Of a stretch of 64,000 bases of DNA, positions 58,215 to 64,000 are shown in pieces. The notes below the pieces were generated by a model. The model did not search any database. It saw only the letters and a program-made list of their open reading frames with translations, and had not been told where the DNA came from. The translations under genes and the position numbers were made by a program. This stretch comes from an uncultured Pelagibacteraceae bacterium (GTDB taxonomy: Bacteria > Pseudomonadota > Alphaproteobacteria > Pelagibacterales > Pelagibacteraceae): contig CACFTX010000003.1 in assembly GCA_902569405.1 (NCBI GenBank), positions 62,001 through 126,000 on the forward strand, read 5' to 3'. Position 1 is the first letter of the stretch. The number at the start of each line of letters is the position of its first letter.

Positions 58215-59783
58215 TTAAAATACTAATAGTACAAAAATTACAAGTAATAATAAACTAATAGCTGATTGATTTCTAAAAGTAATCATTTCTGATTTTGCTT
58301 CATTTAAAGCATTATAAGAATTTGAATTTTGGGGTATTTGTCCACTAGCTAGAAAACTCAAAGCTTGATTTGCCCTGTCCATTATATCAGGAAATTCAGG
58401 CAATCTTTTTAAAACTTCTGATGTACTTTTTAGTGTATCATTTAGAGAATTGATTGGGTCTTTAGTTTCTTTAAGCCAATTTTCTAAAACTGGCTTTGAT
58501 GTTTTCCAAATGTTTGTGTTAGGATTTAATTTTCTAGCAACACCCTCAACTACCACCATGGTTTTTTGAAGCAATAAAAGTTGTGGCTGTGTTTGCATGT
58601 TAAATTTTTCCGTTACATCAAAAAGTTGTTTTAATAGTTTTCCCCCAGAAATATCTTTTACTGTCTGTCCAAAAATTGGCTCGCCAATAGATCTTAAAGC
58701 TTGTGCCAATTCATCTACAGGTACATTTTTTGGAACTAGTCCAGCTGCAAGATGAACTTCAGCAACTTTTTTATAGTCTCTTTGAATAAATCCATATAAA
58801 ATTTCAGCTAAAAATCTTTTGTTTAATTTATCTAACCTTCCCATTATTCCAAAATCTATTGGTATTATTTGGCCATTCTTATCTACAAAAATATTTCCTT
58901 GATGCATGTCGGCATGAAAAAAACCATCTCTTACAGCATGTCTTAAAAAGTGTTGTATTATGTCCGTTGCAATTTTACTTGTATCAATGTTTTGGTTTTG
59001 CAAAATTTCAGTTTCACGTATTGAGTTGCCTTCAATCCAATCTAACGTCATTACATTTTCACTGGTAAAGTTCCAGTAGATATTAGGCACTTTAAAACCT
59101 AAATCGTTTTTTGTGTTTTCAGCATATTCATTAGCAGCTGCGGCTTCAAATCGTAAATCCATTTCATGATTTGTTATTTGTTTTAAAAGAAAAGTAACCT
59201 CAACTAATTTTAGTCTTTTTGTTTTTTTAATTGACGACTCTATAACAAAAGCAAAAAACATTAGTGCATCTATCTCATCATTAAAGATTCTTTTAATTTG
59301 AGGTCTTAAAATTTTTATCGCAACATCTTTTATCGTTCCATTGTCATCTATTTGAGCTTTATGAACTTGAGCTATAGAAGCAGCTGCAACTGGCTCACTT
59401 ATATTAATTATTGAGTTAAACATTTGTTCACCCAAATCTTTTTTAATTATATTTTTTGCTTCAGACAAAGAAAATGGAGGAAGTTTATCTTGAAGTGTTT
59501 CTAACTGTTTAGATAAATCATCACCAATAATATCAGGACGAGTAGCTAAAAACTGACCAAGCTTTATAAAAGTTGTCCCCATTGATTGTAATGAATTTGA
59601 TAATCTTTTTTTTTCTTCAACATTGTAATTAATCTCATCTTTTTTTTTTAAAGAAAAAGATAAAAAATAAAATAAAATTTTTATAAAAGTAGGCACTTGA
59701 TGAAATTTTGAAAAAATATCTAAAATTTCAGATTGTGCTAATTTTCTTCCAATTTTAAATAATATAATTAGTCTTTTTATCAT
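58215..59783 (-). CDS. ubiB: Ubiquinone biosynthesis accessory kinase-like protein UbiB
   Basis: UbiB is an atypical ABC1/ADCK ATPase needed for ubiquinone synthesis. The 522-residue protein has the family block TFIKLGQFLATRPDIIGDDLSKQL near 73-96 (KxGQ motif), the alanine-rich nucleotide loop EPVAAASIAQVHKAQI, DGFFHADMHQGNIFVDKNGQIIPIDFGIMGR near 283-313 (catalytic loop and metal-binding DFG), and a C-terminal membrane helix (SAISLLLLVIFVLLVF). It overlaps ubiE by four bases. Confidence 0.96.
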   Translation of the reverse strand: MIKRLIILFKIGRKLAQSEILDIFSKFHQVPTFIKILFYFLSFSLKKKDEINYNVEEKKRLSNSLQSMGTTFIKLGQFLATRPDIIGDDLSKQLETLQDKLPPFSLSEAKNIIKKDLGEQMFNSIINISEPVAAASIAQVHKAQIDDNGTIKDVAIKILRPQIKRIFNDEIDALMFFAFVIESSIKKTKRLKLVEVTFLLKQITNHEMDLRFEAAAANEYAENTKNDLGFKVPNIYWNFTSENVMTLDWIEGNSIRETEILQNQNIDTSKIATDIIQHFLRHAVRDGFFHADMHQGNIFVDKNGQIIPIDFGIMGRLDKLNKRFLAEILYGFIQRDYKKVAEVHLAAGLVPKNVPVDELAQALRSIGEPIFGQTVKDISGGKLLKQLFDVTEKFNMQTQPQLLLLQKTMVVVEGVARKLNPNTNIWKTSKPVLENWLKETKDPINSLNDTLKSTSEVLKRLPEFPDIMDRANQALSFLASGQIPQNSNSYNALNEAKSEMITFRNQSAISLLLLVIFVLLVF

Positions 59784-60487
59784 TTAATTTTCCAACCAGA
59801 ATGTATAGCAACGACACCACCAGATAAATTTCTATATGTACAGTTGTGAAATTTATTTTTTTTCATTAGTTCTATTAATTCTTTTTGATTAAGAAATTTT
59901 TCAATACTTTTTACCAGATATTCATAAGGTCTTTTGTCTCCAACAATAGCTTTACCAATTTTAGGAATTATTTTTGAATAATTTTTGTAAAGAATATGTA
60001 GATTTTCATTTTCTATTTTTGAGAATTCAAGACATAAAAAATGTCCACCAGGTTTTAAAACGCGATATGCTTCTGATAGTGCTTTATTTAAATTTTTTGT
60101 ATTACGTAATCCAAAACTTATTGAATAATAATCGAATGAATTATTTTTTACTGGTAAATTTTCAGCTGTACCTACTAGCCATTTAATATTTTTATAATCA
60201 ATTAATTTTTTCTTGCCTTTTTTAATCATGCTTTCGTTAGGATCGACACAAAAAATTTTTTCATTTTTATTTGTTAAATCTAAATAAAGTTTTCCAATAT
60301 CACCAGTTCCACATGCCACGTCTATCATTTTTTTCCCTTTAGAAGGATTCATGGATAATATTAAATTTTTTTTCCAAATCCTGTGAACTCCAAAAGACAT
60401 GAAATCATTCATTAAATCATATTTATCAAATACTTTATTGAAGACTTTATCAACTAGCCCTTTTTTATTTTGAAGATATTGTTGCAT
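59780..60487 (-). CDS. ubiE: Ubiquinone/menaquinone methyltransferase UbiE
   Basis: UbiE carries out the C-methylation of ubiquinone with SAM. The 235-residue protein has VFDKYDLMNDFMSFGVHRIWK near 19-39, the SAM motif MIDVACGTGDIGKLYLDL near 54, DYYSISFGLRNTKNLNKALSEAYRVLKPGGHFLCLEFS near 120-156 and the final SGGVVAIHSGWK. It is the first gene of ubiE-ubiB-coaBC-dut and faces mutM across 37 bases. Confidence 0.96.
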   Translation of the reverse strand: MQQYLQNKKGLVDKVFNKVFDKYDLMNDFMSFGVHRIWKKNLILSMNPSKGKKMIDVACGTGDIGKLYLDLTNKNEKIFCVDPNESMIKKGKKKLIDYKNIKWLVGTAENLPVKNNSFDYYSISFGLRNTKNLNKALSEAYRVLKPGGHFLCLEFSKIENENLHILYKNYSKIIPKIGKAIVGDKRPYEYLVKSIEKFLNQKELIELMKKNKFHNCTYRNLSGGVVAIHSGWKIK

Positions 60488-60524
60488 ATAAAATAAATTT
60501 TTATGATTATTAATATAGTGTGAA

Positions 60525-61388
60525 ATGCCAGAATTACCAGAAGTAGAAATAGTAAAACAATCGCTAGATAAAAAGATTAGGTTAAAAAAAATTCAAAAAG
60601 TAATAATAAGAAATAGAAATTTAAGGTTTAAAATACCGCCAAATATTGAAAAAAATTTAACTAATAAAATTATAAAAAAAATAACAAGATTCTCAAAATA
60701 TTTGATTATTAATTTTACTGACTATACTTTTTGTATAATTCATTTGGGCATGACAGGAACAATTCATTTATTAGAAAAGAGTAAAAAAAATTATAATACA
60801 AATGCAAGTTTTTATGGACCAGTAAAAAATCTAAAAAAACATAATCATATTGAAATTTTTTTTAACAACATAAGAATGATTTATAACGATCCGAGAAGAT
60901 TTGGTTTTTTTAAGTATATAAAAGATAAAAAAAACTTATCAAATTTTTTTACAAATGTAGGACCGGAGCCTTTTAGCAAAAAGTTCAATTTAAAATATGT
61001 GCAAAATTATTTAATGAATAAAAAAAAAAATATTAAAAATTTTTTGCTAGATCAAAAATTTGTATCAGGAATTGGAAACATATATGCTAGCGAAATATTA
61101 TATTTATGCAAAATAAATCCAAAAAAAAAAACAAAAAATTTATCTAATGTTAAATTTAAGAAAATTATTTATTTTTCTAGATATGTGTTAAAAAAATCTA
61201 TTAAAAAAGGCGGATCTAGTATAAGAGATTTTAAAAATACACAAGGTGCAGTAGGAAAATTTCAGAAAGAATTTCGAGTTTATCAAAGAGAAAATTTAAG
61301 TTGTTATAAAAAAGAATGCAAAGGTATAATAAAAAAAATATTTATATCTAATAGATCAACTTTTTTTTGTAGCGACTGTCAAAAATAA
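60525..61388 (+). CDS. mutM: Formamidopyrimidine-DNA glycosylase
   Basis: MutM (Fpg) removes 8-oxoguanine and opened purines. The 287-residue protein starts MPELPEVEIV, with catalytic Pro2 and Glu3 after Met removal, has the IIHLGMTGTIHLL block near 69, DPRRFGFF near 121, and the C-terminal zinc finger with cysteines spaced CYKKECKG...CSDCQ. It precedes rpsT by 50 bases, the usual mutM-rpsT-dnaA-dnaN order. The start MPELPEVE is unambiguous. Confidence 0.97.
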   Translation: MPELPEVEIVKQSLDKKIRLKKIQKVIIRNRNLRFKIPPNIEKNLTNKIIKKITRFSKYLIINFTDYTFCIIHLGMTGTIHLLEKSKKNYNTNASFYGPVKNLKKHNHIEIFFNNIRMIYNDPRRFGFFKYIKDKKNLSNFFTNVGPEPFSKKFNLKYVQNYLMNKKKNIKNFLLDQKFVSGIGNIYASEILYLCKINPKKKTKNLSNVKFKKIIYFSRYVLKKSIKKGGSSIRDFKNTQGAVGKFQKEFRVYQRENLSCYKKECKGIIKKIFISNRSTFFCSDCQK

Positions 61389-61400
61389 TAAATTATTCTA

Positions 61401-61429
61401 TTGACCATCATAAATTCTCAGGTTATACC
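61401..61429 (+). promoter_or_regulatory. Sigma-70-type promoter for rpsT
   Basis: TTGACC (61401-61406) and TATACC (61424-61429) are spaced by 17 bases. Transcription would start close to 61436, only about three bases before the rpsT ATG at 61439. The message may thus be leaderless or almost so. The small gap downstream of mutM fits a separate promoter for the ribosomal protein gene. Confidence 0.55.
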
Positions 61430-61438
61430 ACAGCGCGT

Positions 61439-61699
61439 ATGGCAAACACAAAATCGGCTGTTAAAAGAATAAGAAGAATTGTTCGGCAAACGGCAGTAAA
61501 CAAATCTAGGAAAAGCAAATATAGAAATGCAATTAAGAAAATGAACTTATTAATTGAATCCAAAAAAAAAAAAGAAGCATTGAAATTCTTACCCAAGTTG
61601 AATTCAGAACTTATGAGGGTTGCTAAAACTGGAATTGTAAAAAAAAAGAATGCCTCAAGAAATATATCAAGAATAACTAAAAAAATATCTGCATTATAA
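61439..61699 (+). CDS. rpsT: Ribosomal protein S20
   Basis: S20 binds the 5' and 3' minor domains of 16S rRNA. The 86-residue protein begins MANTKSAVKRIRRIVRQTAVNKSRKSKYRNAIKKM, the canonical S20 N-terminus, and keeps the lysine-rich helices; KTGIVKKKNASRNISRITKKI is the usual end. Length matches 86-88. Its likely promoter leaves almost no leader. A 299-base non-coding stretch follows before dnaA. Confidence 0.97.
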   Translation: MANTKSAVKRIRRIVRQTAVNKSRKSKYRNAIKKMNLLIESKKKKEALKFLPKLNSELMRVAKTGIVKKKNASRNISRITKKISAL

Positions 61700-61998
61700 A
61701 ATCAACTACCCCAAGTTGATAATTATAATTAATATTGTTCAACTTTAAGTACTTATACTAAATATAAATTTATTCTTTAATTTTTTTACCACATATAGAT
61801 GTCAAGTTTTAAAAAAAATTTTTTTTAAAAAAAAATAATTTTCCACTCTAGATTTTATTTTATTAAATTTTTTATTACATCGCTAGGTTGAGATAAAATT
61901 TAATGCACTTACAGATTTTATTTTATTTTGAATTTTAAAAATATTTTATTGCATAAATTTATATTTGGTCTTAATTCGGAATAATCCAAAAAAAATTA
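61700..61998. promoter_or_regulatory. dnaA upstream control region
   Basis: This 299-base gap is very AT-rich. It holds an inverted repeat (ATCAACT / AGTTGAT around 61701-61721), whose right arm reads as TTATCAACT on the reverse strand (61714-61722), one base off the variant DnaA box seen at the candidate origin. It also has a 24-base perfect palindrome made of T4-A8-T8-A4 (61807-61830), which would bend or melt easily, and a 15-base direct repeat AGATTTTATTTTATT at 61850-61864 and 61913-61927, 63 bases apart. I see no coding frame or RNA gene. Control of dnaA by DnaA is a plausible use. Confidence 0.5.
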
Positions 61999-63408
61999 AT
62001 GAATAAAAATAATTTATCAAAAAGCCCTTCAAATATTCGTCAAGCTAAAATTAATTGGAATGAAGTACAATTAAGGATGAAAAATAATTTTGGCAAAGAT
62101 ATTTTTGAAAGCTGGCTGCGCAAATTAAATTTTGTGGAAGAGTTTAAAAGTTATGTTTTGCTTTCAGTATCAACAAGATTTATTAGAGATTGGATTACGT
62201 CACGATATTTAGATGAAATTTTAAAAATTATAAAAGAATTTAATAAAAATATTACCAGAATTGAGTTAAAAATTTCTGAGTCAATAGATGAACAATCTGA
62301 AAATAATAATTATTTAATAAATAAAAAAGAAAATGTGTCTTTTATTAAAGATAGTTTTTTACAATACAATAGGATAGATCAAAATAAAAATTTTGACAAT
62401 TTTATTATTGGAGAAAGTAACAAATTAGCGTTTGAAGCATCAAAAAAAGTATCTACAAATTTTGCTTATTATAATCCCCTATATATTTATGGTGGGGTTG
62501 GTATGGGAAAAACTCATTTATTGAATGCAATAGGCTTGACTTTAAAAAGTAATAAAAAAATTATGTTTATATCCGCAGAAAGATTTATGTATCAATTTGT
62601 TAAGTCAATAAAATCAAATGAAATGGTTAAATTTAAAGATTATTTTAGAAACACCGATGTTTTTATTGTAGACGATATTCAATTTATGAATGGTAAAGAA
62701 GCTATGCAAGAAGAATTTTTTCATACATTTAATGCGTTAATAGAAAAAGGTTCTCAAGTAATAATTTCTGCAGACAGATCTCCAAACAAATTATCTAGAA
62801 TTCAGGAAAGAATTAAATCAAGATTTTCTGGAGGACTAGTTGTTGATATTCAAAAACCAAATTTTGAATTGAGATACAAAATTATAACAAAAAAAATAGA
62901 AGAGTTAAATATTTTAAATTCGAACCAGATGAAAATATCCGAGGAAGTTAAAAATTTTGTCAGCACCGAAGTTAAAACTAGTATAAGAGAAATAGTTGGT
63001 GCAATTAATAGAATTTTATCATTTTCAAGAATTTATAATAAGGAACCAAATTTATCAGAAGTAAAAATTATATTAAAAGATTTATTAAATTTGTCAGAAA
63101 ATAATGTTACGATTGATCAAATACAATCACTTGTATGTAAATATTTTAAGATCAGTAAAAATGAAATGCTATCAGCAAGAAGATCCAGATATCTTGTAAG
63201 ACCCAGACAAACAGCAATTTACCTTACTAAGATACTTACCTCAAAATCACTACCGGAAATTGGTAGAGAATTTTCTAATAGAGATCACACAACCATTATA
63301 CATTCCGTTAAGACCATCGAAAGATTAAAAAAAAATGATTTAGAACTAAGTAGTAGCATTGATTCTTTAAAAAATAAAATTTTATATAATAAAAATAATG
63401 AAATTTAA
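61999..63408 (+). CDS. dnaA: Chromosomal replication initiator protein DnaA
   Basis: DnaA binds oriC, melts it and recruits helicase. The 469-residue protein has the N-terminal domain, the AAA+ ATPase (YGGVGMGKTHLLNAIG near 163-178, Walker B DVFIVDDIQFMNGKEAMQEEFFHTF near 221) and domain IV with SLPEIGREFSNRDHTTIIHSVKTIE near 415-440. The base-contacting RDHTT is conserved, so a box close to the common TTATNCACA is expected. It overlaps dnaN by 11 bases in another frame, giving coupled expression. Length is normal. Confidence 0.98.
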   Translation: MNKNNLSKSPSNIRQAKINWNEVQLRMKNNFGKDIFESWLRKLNFVEEFKSYVLLSVSTRFIRDWITSRYLDEILKIIKEFNKNITRIELKISESIDEQSENNNYLINKKENVSFIKDSFLQYNRIDQNKNFDNFIIGESNKLAFEASKKVSTNFAYYNPLYIYGGVGMGKTHLLNAIGLTLKSNKKIMFISAERFMYQFVKSIKSNEMVKFKDYFRNTDVFIVDDIQFMNGKEAMQEEFFHTFNALIEKGSQVIISADRSPNKLSRIQERIKSRFSGGLVVDIQKPNFELRYKIITKKIEELNILNSNQMKISEEVKNFVSTEVKTSIREIVGAINRILSFSRIYNKEPNLSEVKIILKDLLNLSENNVTIDQIQSLVCKYFKISKNEMLSARRSRYLVRPRQTAIYLTKILTSKSLPEIGREFSNRDHTTIIHSVKTIERLKKNDLELSSSIDSLKNKILYNKNNEI

Positions 63409-64000
63409 TGTTAATCAACAAGACTTACAAAAATCTTTAAATTATTGTCAGGGTGTAATAGAAAAAAGGAGTACCTTACCCATTTTATCTAATATTTTAT
63501 TAGAAACAGGAAACGCAAAACTTACAATTACTGCGACTGACTTAGATTTAATTTTTATACATCAAATAAACAATGTTGAAATTATAGAAGAAGGAAAAAC
63601 AACAACAACCTCTTCAATTATGTATGACATTGTTAGAAAATTTTCCTCTGGGAAGAAAATCAATTTATCATTAAGTGGTGAAAATAGGTTACATGTTGAA
63701 TCTGAAAAATCTATTTTTAACCTTAATTGTATAAATTCTTCAGAGTTTCCAGTGACTGATGAAAATTTTAATCAGAATCAATTTACAGTTAAGTCAAAAC
63801 AATTTTTAAAACTTTTAAACAAATGTAAATTTTCAATTTCAAATGATGAAACCAGACATTATCTAAGCGGAATTTTTTTACACCAAACCGAGTTAGATGA
63901 TAAGGTTTTTTTGACAGCTGCTGCAACAGACAGTCATAGAATGTCTATATCAAAATTTAGACTTTCTGAAAAAATTAATTTCGATCCTGTGATTTTGCCA
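63398..64000 (+). CDS. dnaN: DNA polymerase III beta sliding clamp, 3' end missing
   Basis: DnaN encircles DNA and tethers polymerase III. It starts at 63398, 11 bases before the end of dnaA in a different frame; 201 codons are inside the window. MKFNVNQQDLQKSLNYCQGVI is the family N-terminus, with the first two of three clamp domains visible (KRSTLPILSNILLETGN near 23, LFLTAAATDSHRMS-type block near 175). The window cut is not a biological break. recF probably follows, but this is not seen. Confidence 0.96.
   Translation, partial: MKFNVNQQDLQKSLNYCQGVIEKRSTLPILSNILLETGNAKLTITATDLDLIFIHQINNVEIIEEGKTTTTSSIMYDIVRKFSSGKKINLSLSGENRLHVESEKSIFNLNCINSSEFPVTDENFNQNQFTVKSKQFLKLLNKCKFSISNDETRHYLSGIFLHQTELDDKVFLTAAATDSHRMSISKFRLSEKINFDPVILP

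Noticed and set aside
59010-59024. parS-like half site (GTTTCACGT) in ubiB
   Set aside because: Only one arm matches; the other diverges, so ParB loading is unlikely.
61807-61830. A/T palindrome as a terminator for rpsT
   Set aside because: It has no GC core, would form a weak hairpin, and is over 100 bases after the gene; a bending or melting element is a better reading.

Overview
The window is a gene-dense, very AT-rich chromosome segment from a free-living alphaproteobacterium, most likely a streamlined SAR11 (Pelagibacterales) type. Four things support this: the alphaproteobacterial gene order (hemE-hemH-hemJ-rho-mnmE-mnmG-rsmG-parA-parB-holA; mutM-rpsT-dnaA-dnaN; irr divergent from fabA-fabB-fabI), the strong A/T codon bias, intergenic gaps of 0-50 bases with many 1-17 base gene overlaps, and the loss of several genes normally found inside conserved operons. 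I see no tRNA, rRNA, CRISPR, insertion sequence or prophage. Every large gene could be given a family, so this is core genome rather than an accessory island.

Layout. 1-677: 3' part-missing PPDK regulatory protein. 678-966: AT-rich gap next to hemE that is the best candidate for the replication origin. 967-10380 (+): haem genes, rho, tRNA-modification genes, rsmG with an embedded parS centromere site, parA, parB. 10364-15023 (-): holA, lptE, leuS and a DUF3576 lipoprotein. 15199-16233: a porin. 16251-19280: small divergent and convergent genes (ThiE/TenI-like, YggS, L,D-transpeptidase, degenerate response regulator, a 35-residue ArfA-like gene, 2OG-Fe oxygenase). 19273-25589 (-): PfkB kinase, nth, dapB, a small membrane protein, dnaJ, dnaK, grpE. 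25626-31127: rdgB, LpoA-like protein, rsmI, BON lipoprotein, maeB. 31178-35418 (+): murJ, trpS, nfu, Bax-like hydrolase. 35410-36468 (-): polysaccharide deacetylase. 36416-49322 (+): tsaB, fur, miaB, phoH, ybeY, lnt, metK, then nusA, infB, rbfA, rpsO, pnp. 49319-52240 (-): fabA, fabB, fabI, a tiny basic protein and a cytochrome c. 52321-55339 (+): irr, katG and a Cys-rich mini-protein. 55360-60487 (-): SH3 protein, ThiF/MoeB-like, dut, coaBC, ubiB, ubiE. 60525-64000 (+): mutM, rpsT, dnaA, dnaN (cut by the window end).

How it works together. The window carries much of the replication and segregation machinery (candidate oriC, DnaA, beta clamp, delta subunit, ParAB-parS), the RNA-synthesis and decay core (rho, nusA, infB, pnp), chaperones with a recognisable alphaproteobacterial heat-shock promoter, envelope maintenance genes, and haem and peroxide handling with Irr-like operators in front of both irr and katG. 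The most interesting signals lie between or inside the ordinary genes: four short genes below the usual length cut-off (one a probable ArfA ribosome-rescue factor), a parS site written inside rsmG, a variant DnaA-box cluster, an intrinsic terminator placed just before nusA, two ICE-like operators, and divergent genes whose start codons abut as ATGCAT. I did not find a wholly new system.
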